A stretch of 64,000 bases of DNA from positions 1 through 64,000 of the forward strand of contig UBMU01000026.1 of NCBI GenBank assembly GCA_900466605.1, written 5' to 3'. Positions within the stretch are counted from its first letter, which is position 1; each line of letters opens with the position of its first letter. The notes under the pieces were generated by a model. That model was given only the letters and a program-made list of their open reading frames with translations, was not told the DNA's origin and searched no databases. A program made the translations under genes and the position numbers. This DNA is from Hyphomicrobiales bacterium. Its GTDB lineage: Bacteria > Pseudomonadota > Alphaproteobacteria > Rhizobiales > Rhizobiaceae. Shown here in pieces: positions 1 through 9,081 of this stretch.

Positions 1-395
1 GGAGGAATTCGTGATCTAATTTCCCGCAAGGCGCGGAATGGCGGCCTTTCGCGCAAAACCGACGGCGATAAGCAGCCCAAACCTAGCGCCGCCATCTTCT
101 AATCCAAGTATGGAATTCTGCCGCGTGGTCACTGCTGCAATCCAGCGGCGCGGCGAATTGTTCTCGAGCTCGCATGACGGAGAGGGGAGGTTTCTGGCGT
201 GGGGAAAGGGCATTTCCCCTGGCGAGAGCGGCTTGCAGTGCGAGCTACCTGCTCGAGTTCAGCTACAGTCGTAAAACTCGTCTCGGTCCGTCTGCTCCCG
301 CCACTGAGGGGTCACTTCTTCGAACTTTGCGCTACGGTCTCACGCGGTTTAGGAAAAGCATGCATACTTTAATGATCCGGCCCGAACGACCGTTC
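1..395. other. Left edge, no recognisable gene
   Basis: Short open frames exist on both strands, but none has a ribosome-binding site, a domain I recognise or a plausible length. The stretch lies downstream of the leftward diguanylate cyclase gene. It may hold that gene's terminator or the tail of a gene beyond the window. I see nothing supportable. Confidence 0.4.
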
Positions 396-1583
396 TCATG
401 TCACCAGCCGAATATCGGGCGACGCAGAGCGGGCATTTCGGGCTTGTCTCACGCAATTTCTCCCGGCTCGCTTTGCTTCGTAAAGCGCCATGTCGGCACG
501 GTACATTGCGTCGTCAAGGCTCTCACCGGCGGCGACTTCCGCGACACCGAAGCTCGCGCTGACGGTTAGTGTTTTAGGCAAACCGTCGACCGTGATTGCC
601 ATCGTTTCGCGCCGCGTAGCACTGGCAAATCGCATGGCTGTTTCGACTGTTGTGTTCGGCATAAACACGGCGAACTCTTCTCCCCCGATACGCCCTACAA
701 CGAAATTCGGCGCGGCGCTGGATCTCAGGAGGTCTGCAAGGGCGCGGATAACCTGATCCCCGGCATGGTGTCCGAACGTGTCGTTGATATTTTTGAAGCG
801 ATCGATATCGCAGGTCATGACAGAGTGTCGGACAGCAGGCGCAGCAAGGCGAGCAGCGGCGACACCATTCTCGAAGCCGCGGCGATTGGCGAGACCCGAA
901 AGCACGTCCCTTTCGGAATTGCTGCGCTCGTCAGCCATGATATCGAGGACCAGCACCGACAGCAGTGTCAGCCCCACCGCTACAATCAACACCGCGGTTG
1001 ACCCCTGAGAAATCACTGCGTAGTTCGTGTGAATGTAATCGGTGGCTGCGGTACCAGCACCGGCGGTAACCGCCAGCGCTGCCTTTGCAAAGAAATGCAG
1101 ACCGGTCGCAACGAGCAGAAAGCCGAGCACCCGATCGATCTTTGCGCGACGTGTTGAAGCAAAGACCGCCACGGCACTGGCGAGAATGACAAGTGCAAAC
1201 GGTGTTTGATAAGATATGGCGTGCCGAAGCGTGCTACGCGGCAGACCATAGATCAGGAGATCGAGCAGGATACAAGCTGCGAAAAAAGATACGGCCCCAA
1301 GCGGTGCTATCCGCATGCCATAAAGCTCGCCGATACCGACGCGCAGCAGGATCATGCCTCCAAGCACGCTTGCAAACGCCAGAACCGCGAAGAGTCGCGG
1401 CAGGTCTGTGTATGCGACAAGAAGTTCACTGATTGCAGAAAGTGAAGCGACAGCGAAACCCGCTGAGAACCATTGTGCGGCCTGGCGCGAGCGGCTTCGT
1501 ACTGCCACGACGGCAAAAACCAGTGCAAAGCAGATCGCGATGATGAAATTCACGACAAGGAAGAAAACTGCTCCGTTCACCAT
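396..1583 (-). CDS. Membrane-anchored diguanylate cyclase (GGDEF)
   Basis: This 395-residue protein should make cyclic di-GMP from two GTP at the inner membrane. Residues 1-215 hold about six hydrophobic segments and no recognisable sensor domain. Residues 220-380 are a GGDEF domain with an intact active-site GGEEF at 300-304 and the upstream DxxRFKxxND-type block at 259-268. The RxxD inhibitory site expected just before GGEEF is absent (APNF in its place), so allosteric product inhibition is unlikely. There is no EAL or HD-GYP domain. The start is an ATG at 1583. The gene stands alone, and a stem-loop lies about 130 bases upstream. The signal sensed is unknown. Confidence 0.9.
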   Translation of the reverse strand: MVNGAVFFLVVNFIIAICFALVFAVVAVRSRSRQAAQWFSAGFAVASLSAISELLVAYTDLPRLFAVLAFASVLGGMILLRVGIGELYGMRIAPLGAVSFFAACILLDLLIYGLPRSTLRHAISYQTPFALVILASAVAVFASTRRAKIDRVLGFLLVATGLHFFAKAALAVTAGAGTAATDYIHTNYAVISQGSTAVLIVAVGLTLLSVLVLDIMADERSNSERDVLSGLANRRGFENGVAAARLAAPAVRHSVMTCDIDRFKNINDTFGHHAGDQVIRALADLLRSSAAPNFVVGRIGGEEFAVFMPNTTVETAMRFASATRRETMAITVDGLPKTLTVSASFGVAEVAAGESLDDAMYRADMALYEAKRAGRNCVRQARNARSASPDIRLVT

Positions 1584-2050
1584 TGCCCACGTCCCGCTGC
1601 CAGCCCAATCAAAGCTTCAATTACAAGTGTCCCAGTAAATTGTGAAACAAGAAATAACGATCTTTGCGTGAGGTGCGCTCTGAGCAATTCCCTCGATAGG
1701 GAGGCCGCTTGAGAGATCGCGTGCCGTTTTATCTCGCGATCTACAGTCGGTATTCTCTCCTGGAAAACTACCTTTGTACGTCTTGCGTGTCCAATGAGAG
1801 AGGCACACCAGGCTTCGTGTGCCAATTTGCTCCCTGGTCTTTTAGAACCACCCGCCGCTGAAGGCGCACTCGCAGTTGATCTTTCGAACTGGTGATGGCG
1901 GAGCCGCGGGTGGCGCCAGATGGTGGCGAAAAAAGCGCTGTCGAGTTTGGCCTCACGACCATTTCCATCCGGCCATGATGCTCAGTTTGAGCTCCACGGT
2001 TGCGACCCGGCAGGGAGTCCCGCCGGGCCACCGTTCTCAATGGATTGCGC
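1584..2050. other. Intergenic gap with two stem-loops
   Basis: No gene is visible here. Two inverted repeats stand out. AGATCGCG (1714-1721) pairs with CGCGATCT (1735-1742) upstream of the diguanylate cyclase. CCCGGC (2006-2011) pairs with GCCGGG (2022-2027) just past the stop of the leftward ABC operon, and outer ACGGT/ACCGT arms extend it. The second may act as a transcription terminator, although no T-run follows it. Confidence 0.4.
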
Positions 2051-2908
2051 TCACTTCGGCGTAACGTCGAAGCCGAACCATTTTTCCGAAAGCGTCTTGA
2101 TCGTGCCGTCGGCCTTGGCGGCCTCGATCGCATCGTTGAACATCTCCTTCAGCTGGGTATCGGACTTGCGCAGGCCAACCGAGCTGCCGCGGCCGAGGAA
2201 GCCGCCCTGGAAGCGCGGTCCGGTGGTCGTCATGTCCTCATTGCCCGGCTTTGCAGATGCCGTGGTCAAGTAGGCCATGGACGCCATTACCAGATCGACG
2301 CGGCCGGCCTTCAGGTCGAGGTCATGCTCTTCCGTCGTCTTGTACTCGCGAACCTCGACGACGCCCTTCAGATATTTGTCGATAAAGGCGGCCGCGGTCG
2401 AAGCGGTCTGAACGCCGATGATCTTGCCCTGCAGGGTCGGCTTGATCTTTTCGATCTCGGCGGCAGCCCCAGCCTCGTCGCTGGCGAGAGAGAAGACCTG
2501 GCCCTTTTCCGGCAAGTTTGCGAGATCGCCCTCTTTCGAGGTGGCGAACGCCTGGCCGGTGGAACCGTAGGAATTGCTGAAGGCGATCACTTCCTCGCGC
2601 TTGGCGGTCGCTGACATGCCGGAAATGATGGCGTCGAACTTGCCGGCATTGAGCGCCGGGATCATGCCGTCGAAGTTCTGCACGACGATCTTGCACTCAA
2701 CCTTCATGTGGTCGCAGAGATACTTTGTCAGCTCGATTTCATAGCCGTCGAGCGAGCCGTCGGGCTTGGTGAAATTGTAGGGCTTGAAGGCGCCTTCGGT
2801 GGCGATCGTCACCGTCGTCCACTTCTTCTCTTCGGCGTGCGCAACACCGGCCGTGGCAACAAGTGCCGTTGCGGCTGCTGTCAGCAATGCCCGCGATAGA
2901 ATTGTCAT
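2051..2908 (-). CDS. Polar amino-acid ABC transporter, periplasmic binding protein
   Basis: The protein has 285 residues and belongs to the type 3 solute-binding family (HisJ/ArgT/OccT-like). A Sec signal peptide ends near the AHA at 23-25, so the mature protein is periplasmic. It contains the family's ligand-binding blocks, including the FKPYNF-type segment near residue 41 and the DGYEIEL block near 54. The ribosome-binding site GGGGAGC precedes the ATG at 2908. It follows the ATPase gene by 35 bases as the last gene of a leftward operon with two permeases and an M20 amidohydrolase. The ligand is therefore probably an amino acid or N-acyl/amide derivative released or consumed by that hydrolase. 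The exact ligand cannot be read from sequence. Confidence 0.92.
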   Translation of the reverse strand: MTILSRALLTAAATALVATAGVAHAEEKKWTTVTIATEGAFKPYNFTKPDGSLDGYEIELTKYLCDHMKVECKIVVQNFDGMIPALNAGKFDAIISGMSATAKREEVIAFSNSYGSTGQAFATSKEGDLANLPEKGQVFSLASDEAGAAAEIEKIKPTLQGKIIGVQTASTAAAFIDKYLKGVVEVREYKTTEEHDLDLKAGRVDLVMASMAYLTTASAKPGNEDMTTTGPRFQGGFLGRGSSVGLRKSDTQLKEMFNDAIEAAKADGTIKTLSEKWFGFDVTPK

Positions 2909-2943
2909 TTTTTGCTCCCCTTATGTTGGTTTGGGTTGTGAGG

Positions 2944-3726
2944 TTACTTGCTGATAAACTGGCGGAAACGTTCCGAGCGCGAATTGGCGAACACCTCTTG
3001 CGGTTTGCCGTCTTCTTCGACGAGGCCCTGATGCAGGAAGACGACGCGGCTTGAGACGTCGCGGGCAAAGCCCATTTCGTGGGTGACGACGAGCATCGTG
3101 CGACCTTCCTCGGCGAGCGCTCGCATGACGCGCAGAACCTCGCCGACGAGCTCAGGATCGAGCGCGGAAGTCGGCTCGTCGAAAAGCATGACTTTCGGCC
3201 GCATGGCGAGCGCCCGTGCTATCGCGGCGCGTTGCTGCTGGCCGCCCGACAGGTGGGCCGGGTAAAAATTGCGCTTCTCGGCAATGCCGACCTTGGCGAG
3301 TAGGGCTTCGGCCTCCTCGACGCATTCCGCTCTCGGCCGCCCGAGAACGTGAACCGGTGCCTCGATGACATTTTCGAGCACGGTCTTGTGGGTCCAGAGA
3401 TTGAAGCTTTGGAACACCATGCCGAGCTGAGAGCGGATGCGATCGACCTGCCTGCGGTCGGCTGGACGACTGCCGCTCTTGCGATCGGGCGCCATTCGGA
3501 TCGTGTCGCCTGCAACGGTCACTTCGCCCGAGTTTGGCGTCTCAAGCAGGTTGATGCACCGCAGAAAGGTCGATTTCCCGGACCCGGACGAACCCAGGAT
3601 GGAGACCACATCGCCTTCATGTGCATCGAGCGAGATACCTTTCAGCACCTCGACCGGTCCGAAGCTCTTGTGCAGGTTCCTGACGCTGAGTGCGATCGGG
3701 GAAGGGGAAGCGTTCGCCGCTGTCAT
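2944..3726 (-). CDS. Polar amino-acid ABC transporter ATP-binding protein
   Basis: This 260-residue ATPase of the HisP/GlnQ/OccP type energises import with the two permeases encoded upstream. Walker A GSSGSGKS is at 45-52, the signature LSGGQQQR at 159-166, Walker B and its glutamate at 179-185, and the H-loop histidine near 216. Its length is normal for the family. Its ATG overlaps the stop of the preceding permease gene by four bases (ATGA), which indicates translational coupling. It acts on the cytoplasmic face of the inner membrane. Confidence 0.95.
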   Translation of the reverse strand: MTAANASPSPIALSVRNLHKSFGPVEVLKGISLDAHEGDVVSILGSSGSGKSTFLRCINLLETPNSGEVTVAGDTIRMAPDRKSGSRPADRRQVDRIRSQLGMVFQSFNLWTHKTVLENVIEAPVHVLGRPRAECVEEAEALLAKVGIAEKRNFYPAHLSGGQQQRAAIARALAMRPKVMLFDEPTSALDPELVGEVLRVMRALAEEGRTMLVVTHEMGFARDVSSRVVFLHQGLVEEDGKPQEVFANSRSERFRQFISK

Positions 3727-4463
3727 CGGGCGTCTCCTTCAAGTGCGGAAGCAGCCGGGACTGCCAGATGGTGGGGAACGGGTTGGCGCAGGTGCGGGCT
3801 GAGCCAGTATTCGATGAGATGGACGAGGCGCGTCAGCAGGAAGTTGATCGTGAGATAGATAGTGCCGGCGACGATGAAGACCTCGATCGCCCGATAGGAC
3901 TCCGAGATGATGCGCGCGGCAACGCCTGTCACTTCCATCAGTGTGATGATGGAGGCAAGCGAGGTTGCCTTGACCATCGCGATCATTTCGTTGCTGTAGC
4001 CGGGCAAAGCCTGGCGCATTGCCAAGGGTAGGACGATGCGGCGGAATTGCATGAGCCGAGGCATGCCGCAGGCCCGCGCTGCCTCGATCTGGCCGAACGG
4101 AACCGAGAGCAGACCGCCACGGACGATTTCGCTCGCATAGGCCGCCGTGTTCATCGTCAGCGCCAGTACCGCGCACCAATAGGCGTCGCGTAGGAACGGC
4201 CAGAAGATGCTGTGACGCACGGCCGGAAACTGGCCGAGGCCGTAGTAGATCAGGAAGATCTGAACGAGCAGCGGCGTGCCACGGAAGACGAAAACATAAC
4301 TGCGCGCGAACCATTCAAGCGGCGCAATGCCGGAGAGGCGGCAAAGCGCGATCGCAAGCGCCAGCATTGCCCCAAGCACGATCGAGGTTGCGGCAAGCTC
4401 GAGCGTCAATGGAATTGCCGAGACGAGGCTGACGAATGTCTCGAAGAGAAACAACCAGTCCAT
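3723..4463 (-). CDS. Polar amino-acid ABC transporter permease (second)
   Basis: A HisM/OccM-type inner-membrane permease of 246 residues starting MDWLFLFETF. I chose the ATG at 4463 because it overlaps the previous permease's stop as ATGA, and the frame upstream of it lies inside that gene. Five or so membrane helices are present. The EAA loop that contacts the ATPase is visible as EAARACGMPRLMQFRRIVLP. It should pair with the 4463-5182 product as a heterodimer, as is usual for this transporter class. Confidence 0.93.
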   Translation of the reverse strand: MDWLFLFETFVSLVSAIPLTLELAATSIVLGAMLALAIALCRLSGIAPLEWFARSYVFVFRGTPLLVQIFLIYYGLGQFPAVRHSIFWPFLRDAYWCAVLALTMNTAAYASEIVRGGLLSVPFGQIEAARACGMPRLMQFRRIVLPLAMRQALPGYSNEMIAMVKATSLASIITLMEVTGVAARIISESYRAIEVFIVAGTIYLTINFLLTRLVHLIEYWLSPHLRQPVPHHLAVPAASALEGDAR

Positions 4464-5182
4464 CAGCCTCTCCTTACGCCGCGCGAGAAGTGTTTTTCGG
4501 CGCCGCGCAGAAAGAAACCCGAGCCTGTCGAGATGATCAGGTAGATCGCGCCCGCGATAACGTAGAAGTCGAATGGCAGGCCGGTCGATCCGGCCGCTAC
4601 TTGCGTCTGGCGCAAAAGCTCGGCGACACCGGTGATCGATACGAGGGCTGATTCCTTCAGCACGACCTGCCACACATTGCCAAGGCCCGGAAGTGCATGG
4701 CGAAGGGTAAGCGGTGCGATGATCCGCCGGAAGCGCAGTGTCCTGCCCATGCCGCAGGCAATCGCCGCCTCGATCTCGCCGGGATGTACGGCCCTGAAAG
4801 CGCCGCGGAGAACTTCAGTGAACTGCGCGCCCGATGTGACGCCAACCGCAAGCGAACCGGCGAGGAAACCGGGGAAGCCGAGGAAGCCCTCCGCTCCAAA
4901 CAGTCGGCCGACGGCAGTGACCGCAGCGCTCCCACCGAAATAGAAGAGATAGATGACGAGAAGATCCGGAATGCCACGCAGGACGGTCGTGTAGGTATCG
5001 GCGGCGATGCGAATTCCCCGTCCGCCTGATATTTTCGCCCAGGCACCAAACGAGCCGATGACTGCGCCGACCGAGTAGCCGGCAAGTGCAATCAGAACAG
5101 TCATCCACGCGCCGGCAAGCAGCGTCTTGCCCCAACCGTCGGGGCCAAAGCTTACGAGCTCGAGGATCCCGGGCTGGTTCAT
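4463..5182 (-). CDS. Polar amino-acid ABC transporter permease (first)
   Basis: A HisQ/OccQ-type inner-membrane permease of 239 residues with about five helices. Its EAA loop reads EIEAAIACGMGRTLRFRRII. The ATG overlaps the stop of the amidohydrolase gene by four bases and its own stop overlaps the next permease start. Hydrolase, two permeases and ATPase are thus chained by ATGA overlaps in one tightly coupled operon. Length and topology are typical. Confidence 0.93.
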   Translation of the reverse strand: MNQPGILELVSFGPDGWGKTLLAGAWMTVLIALAGYSVGAVIGSFGAWAKISGGRGIRIAADTYTTVLRGIPDLLVIYLFYFGGSAAVTAVGRLFGAEGFLGFPGFLAGSLAVGVTSGAQFTEVLRGAFRAVHPGEIEAAIACGMGRTLRFRRIIAPLTLRHALPGLGNVWQVVLKESALVSITGVAELLRQTQVAAGSTGLPFDFYVIAGAIYLIISTGSGFFLRGAEKHFSRGVRRG

Positions 5183-6603
5183 GATGCCTGCCTTTCGGGG
5201 AGCGGTGGCTCAACGTCATCAGGGATCGGATTGACGAATGGCGTCTCATCGAGGCGAGCCTTAAGGTCCGCCTTGGCCGCCTCGATCAGCGCCGAATCGG
5301 AAATCAGCGCAATGGCCGTGCTCGCCATGACCTTCGCAGCATGCTCCGTGCCTTTGTGGGCCGCCGGAAGCTTGCCTTGGGCGACGAGTTGCCAGGAGTG
5401 GCCGGGCGTGCCGATCGCATAGGTCGCGCCGCGCATCTGCACCGTCGGGACCACCCAGCTGACGCTGCCAACATCGGTGGAACCGACGATCGTGCTGTCG
5501 CCGGCATAGAGGGGGAAGATCTCCTCGCAGAGGGGCTGGTCCTTCTTTGGCCTCAAGCCGAAGCGGGCGTAAGAAGAGGCGATGTCTTCGGCGTTCATAG
5601 TCGCCTGGAATTTCCGCGCGGTGTCGCGATCGGTATCGTCGAAGACGGGCGGTCCGAGACGCTGGAGATTTGCAAACATCAGTTCTTCGAGTGGCACATT
5701 GCCGACGAGGTTGGCGTCACCACTGATTACTTCGCTACGCACCGACGTCTCGGTCATCAAGGCTGCGCCTTCGGCCACCTTCTTGACGCGGGCGACAAGA
5801 GACAGGAGCTCAGGCAGGTTGCGAGCACGGATAAGGTAACGCACCGTCGCTCTGGCCTGCACGACGTTCGGTGCCGAGCCCCCCGTGTCGGTCACTGCAT
5901 AGTGGATGCGTGCCGTCGACGGCATGTGCTCGCGCATATAGTTGACGCCGACATTCATCAGTTCCACGGCATCAAGGGCGCTACGGCCGAGATGCGGCGT
6001 GGCCGAGGCGTGCGAGGCGCGGCCGCTAAAGTGGAAATTGAGCTCGTTGCAGGCAAGCGATACCGGATTGTTGATGCCGGCAAAGGCTGCCGGGTGCCAG
6101 CAAATGGCGATGTCGACATCATCGAAGACGCCGGCGCGGACCATGAAGCCCTTGGAGGAGCCGCCCTCTTCAGCAGGGCAACCATAGTAGCGGATACGGC
6201 CTTGAAGGCCGTTTGTCGCGAGGAAATCTTTGACGGCGGAAGCCGCAAGCATGGAACCGGCACCGAGCAAATTGTGGCCGCAGCCATGGCCATTGCCGTT
6301 CGGGAGCACTTCGCGTTGTTCAGCCAGTCCAGCGACTTGGCTTAGACCCGGAAGCGCGTCGAATTCGCCAAGGATGGCAATTACCGGCCCGCCTTCGCCA
6401 GCTTCGCCCATGACGGCTGTCGGCAAACCCGCGATGCCACGCTCTACGCGAAAACCTTCGGTTTCGAGCTGCCGCGCATGCTCCTCGGCAGAGCGGAATT
6501 CCTCATAGTTCGTTTCCGGCATATCCCAGACGCGGTCGCTCAGCGCGAAAAAGGCTTCACGCTTTGCTTCGACGATGTCCCACACGGCTTCAGTGTTTTT
6601 CAT
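5179..6603 (-). CDS. M20-family amidohydrolase (AbgB-like)
   Basis: A 474-residue metal-dependent amidase of the M20D/AbgB group, which cleaves N-acyl amino acids or p-aminobenzoyl-glutamate-like amides in the cytoplasm. The metal-binding GCGHN lies at 107-111 and the catalytic and ligand glutamates EE at 145-146. A dimerisation insert follows, with the ASHASATPH segment typical of the family. I chose the ATG at 6603; a TTG three codons upstream is the alternative. It is the first gene of the operon, ahead of a polar amino-acid importer, so it probably processes the imported compound. It is divergent from a GntR regulator across a 176-base gap that holds a 16-bp palindrome. The substrate is not determined. 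Confidence 0.9.
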   Translation of the reverse strand: MKNTEAVWDIVEAKREAFFALSDRVWDMPETNYEEFRSAEEHARQLETEGFRVERGIAGLPTAVMGEAGEGGPVIAILGEFDALPGLSQVAGLAEQREVLPNGNGHGCGHNLLGAGSMLAASAVKDFLATNGLQGRIRYYGCPAEEGGSSKGFMVRAGVFDDVDIAICWHPAAFAGINNPVSLACNELNFHFSGRASHASATPHLGRSALDAVELMNVGVNYMREHMPSTARIHYAVTDTGGSAPNVVQARATVRYLIRARNLPELLSLVARVKKVAEGAALMTETSVRSEVISGDANLVGNVPLEELMFANLQRLGPPVFDDTDRDTARKFQATMNAEDIASSYARFGLRPKKDQPLCEEIFPLYAGDSTIVGSTDVGSVSWVVPTVQMRGATYAIGTPGHSWQLVAQGKLPAAHKGTEHAAKVMASTAIALISDSALIEAAKADLKARLDETPFVNPIPDDVEPPLPERQAS

Positions 6604-6638
6604 GGCTTTCAAACCGGCTTCATTTCACATAATATCCA

Positions 6639-6654
6639 AAATTGGCGCCAATTT
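6639..6654. promoter_or_regulatory. 16-bp perfect palindrome, candidate GntR operator
   Basis: AAATTGGCGCCAATTT is a perfect dyad centred at 6646.5. It sits 36 bases upstream of the amidohydrolase start and about 125 bases upstream of the divergent GntR gene. The position fits an operator controlling the transport operon and possibly the regulator itself. Binding is inferred. Confidence 0.6.
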
Positions 6655-6779
6655 AGGTTACAAAATTTATTTGTGCAATCCGTGTGCATGGATAAATTTT
6701 CGACGACCTCAAGCGGTTCTAGCGCCTACAGAAATGGCGATTGGCGTGCTATCGGTGATGAAAAAACGGGGAAGATTGC

Positions 6780-7412
6780 ATGGCAGATTTCGTGATGGAC
6801 GAGAAGGCAGAAGCGCCCACCAGGGACGTGACAGACTTCATCCTGCAGGACATTCTGGCCGGCATTTTGCTTCCGGGGACATGGCTGAAGCAAGTTGACC
6901 TCGAGCGTCGATACAAGTGTACCCGCCCCGAAGTACGACGCGCGCTCGATCGCCTGGCTCAGAAACGATTGGTCGAGCACGTGCCGAACCGCGGCTATCA
7001 CGTCTATGAGCCGGACGGGCGCCGAGCGCGGGAGGTCAGCGAAATTCGCGTCATTCTCGAAACAGCCATTGCTGGAACAATCGTCCAGAATGCCTCGGCA
7101 GAGGAGGTTAGCAGGCTCAGGAAACTTGCCGAGCACTTTGATCAAATGGCGCTGAACGGCACGATGCTGGAGCTCTATGAGGCAAATCTTGCCTTTCACC
7201 GCCAACTGCTGGTACTCGGCGGCAATCTGGAACTCGTCGACCTCATCACCGAAATCCGCCAGAGGACCTCGTCCGCGCCAGTCTCCCAATGGCGCACACG
7301 TGCCCGCGTCGAACAATCGGGCCGGGAGCATCACTTGATGATTGATGCGATCGCTGCCGGTGAGACCGAACGGCTGAAGGATCTCATGCGGCAGCACATT
7401 CGTCAGAACTGA
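6780..7412 (+). CDS. GntR-family regulator with FCD domain
   Basis: A 210-residue transcription factor. Residues about 12-75 form a winged helix of the GntR type, including the RRALDRLAQKRLVEHVPNRG block. Residues about 85-200 are an all-helical FCD effector domain, which usually binds a small carboxylate with a metal ion. It is divergent from the amidohydrolase/ABC operon and probably represses it until the imported ligand or its product is present. The ATG at 6780 gives the usual family length. Confidence 0.92.
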   Translation: MADFVMDEKAEAPTRDVTDFILQDILAGILLPGTWLKQVDLERRYKCTRPEVRRALDRLAQKRLVEHVPNRGYHVYEPDGRRAREVSEIRVILETAIAGTIVQNASAEEVSRLRKLAEHFDQMALNGTMLELYEANLAFHRQLLVLGGNLELVDLITEIRQRTSSAPVSQWRTRARVEQSGREHHLMIDAIAAGETERLKDLMRQHIRQN

Positions 7413-8027
7413 CGACGGCGCATCCTCGGCAAATCTATAACTTGGCGATGCTATCTGCTAACTCCACTACATTCCCTGATGGGGCCAGCCGGAATGTATA
7501 TTTTTGAGCTAGTTTCGTTGAGCTTTCCCAATAGGCAATAAAGGGTCGCGTATTGTATCCTTTCAAAGCGTGCACCGTCGTGCGTGAGCGAAGTGGCTAG
7601 CGGGAGCTAACCACCTCCGCTGGCTTCACACAGTCCGGTGATCCTAATTAAACCGCCTGCCAGACGTCGTTTAGAATACGCGTTGCAAGCGCCGCCTTTT
7701 ACCCAGACGATCCAAGAACCACTCGATCCAGCTCGTGATGTCGAGGGCTTCCTTGCTCGTGATTGACTGCACGGCTTTAAAGTAGCGAATGCGCGATCTC
7801 TCGATCGCTGCAGACATGGAGTAAAGTCTGAGCGCCACTGCGTGCGAGCCTCATGTCGGCGATTGCGCTGTTATGCGGATTGGGTGCAAATGCGGAGAAT
7901 CGCAAGCATAATCTCCGCAAATATGCGGAGATTGTTGCCGTTAATCTCCGCATCACTGCCGCACGCTCCTTTCGACCGATATCGTCAGTCGCACTCGCTT
8001 TCTCCGATAGCAGCGCGCGGGTCGTCC
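7413..8027. other. Intergenic gap without a gene
   Basis: The 615 bases hold no convincing reading frame. An imperfect inverted repeat occurs around 7590-7625 (GTGGCTAGCGGGAGCTAACCAC region). The right part contains the ATGCGGAGA repeats described separately. Nothing else is recognised. Confidence 0.4.
7873..7953. repeat. Cluster of ATGCGGAGA direct and inverted repeats
   Basis: Five copies of ATGCGGA or its complement fall within 81 bases: direct at 7873, 7890 and 7923, inverted at 7911-7919 and 7944-7953. The central pair AATCTCCGCA (7910-7919) and TGCGGAGATT (7924-7933) is a perfect 10-bp inverted repeat with a four-base gap. The array resembles binding sites for a regulator or a site-specific recombinase. 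No gene for either is adjacent. Confidence 0.6.
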
Positions 8028-9011
8028 TTATATAGAAACTCCCTGTACGGCTGCTGCGAGAGGCTCAAGTGCCTCCATCTCGTCCGTTGTCAGGCCAATT
8101 GAGACTGCCGCGACGTTCTCGTCCAGCCGCATTCGCTTTCGCGTACCAGGGATCGGAACGGTCTTTACGTTCAATCTATTAGACTGGGTATTGAGCCAGG
8201 CGAGGGCAAGCTGGGCAGATGTTACGCCCTTGGCCGATGCAATCTCCTCGATCTTGGCGACAAGACCCATGTTGGCGTCGCGGTTTTCCTTGGCGAAACG
8301 AGGGAAATATTGGCGGGCATCGTCACCGGACAGGCCGTTGGCGAACGCCTGCCCCGTCAGCATGCCGCGGCCCAGTGGCGAGTAGGGCACGATCGTTACG
8401 CCCAGCTCGACAGCGGCAGGAACTACCTCCTGCTCGATGTCGCGGGTGAAGATTGACCATTCCGATTGGACGGCGCTGATTGGATGTATTGCGTGGGCTG
8501 TGCGCAATTCCGCAGCGCTGACGGCTGAAAGTCCGAGCCATTTTACTTTGCCGGCGGTCACCAAATCGGCCATCGCGCCGATGGATTCTTCCAGCGGCGT
8601 AACCCCGTCCCGGCGATGCATGTAATAAAGGTCTATGACGTGGATGCCGAGACGCTTCAGCGAACGGTCGACCGCGGCCCGGATGAATTCAGGTCGGTTG
8701 TCGAGGCTCCAGTCGTCGGGGTTCTCCGGCGTGCGCGTGTAGCCGAACTTGGTGGCGACGATGACCTGGTCGAGATGGGCGGCGATGAACGGGGCTAGAA
8801 ACTCTTCGTTCGCACCGACGCCATACATGTCGGCGGTATCGTACATCGTCACACCGAGTTCCAGCGCCCGTTCAAGCGTTGCGCGGGATTCGGTCTCGTT
8901 TGTCTCTCCGTAGAATTCGCTCATGCCCATACAGCCCAGTCCCTGGGCACCGATCATGGGTCCATTCTGTCCGAGCTGGACCTGTGGCATGGCCGTGTTT
9001 TCGCTTGTCAT
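8028..9011 (-). CDS. Aldo/keto reductase
   Basis: A 327-residue NADPH-dependent oxidoreductase of the aldo/keto reductase superfamily (YhdN/AKR13-like). The catalytic tetrad is visible: D58, Y63 (DTADMY block), K88 (ATKFG) and H132 (YYMHR). I chose the ATG at 9011 because GGAG lies six bases upstream of it; an earlier in-frame start lacks this. It is divergent from a MerR regulator. Its promoter has the long 19-base spacer that MerR-type activators remodel, so the enzyme is probably induced by an aldehyde, quinone or oxidant sensed by that protein. Confidence 0.93.
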   Translation of the reverse strand: MTSENTAMPQVQLGQNGPMIGAQGLGCMGMSEFYGETNETESRATLERALELGVTMYDTADMYGVGANEEFLAPFIAAHLDQVIVATKFGYTRTPENPDDWSLDNRPEFIRAAVDRSLKRLGIHVIDLYYMHRRDGVTPLEESIGAMADLVTAGKVKWLGLSAVSAAELRTAHAIHPISAVQSEWSIFTRDIEQEVVPAAVELGVTIVPYSPLGRGMLTGQAFANGLSGDDARQYFPRFAKENRDANMGLVAKIEEIASAKGVTSAQLALAWLNTQSNRLNVKTVPIPGTRKRMRLDENVAAVSIGLTTDEMEALEPLAAAVQGVSI

Positions 9012-9040
9012 ATTGGGTCTCCACATTTTGACAAGCACAT

Positions 9041-9071
9041 CTTATAGGTATGGGGTATAGTCCACGGTCAA
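9041..9071 (-). promoter_or_regulatory. MerR-type promoter with 19-bp spacer
   Basis: Read on the minus strand, TTGACC (-35, 9066-9071) and TATAAG (-10, 9041-9046) are separated by exactly 19 bases. That spacing is too long for unassisted transcription and is the hallmark of promoters activated by MerR-family proteins. It faces the aldo/keto reductase gene, and the MerR gene starts 10 bases beyond the -35. Confidence 0.75.
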
Positions 9072-9081
9072 GGGTTGAAAA

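Noticed and set aside
5341..6345. 334-codon rightward open frame over the M20 gene
   Set aside because: Antisense shadow; the opposite strand encodes an intact amidohydrolase.
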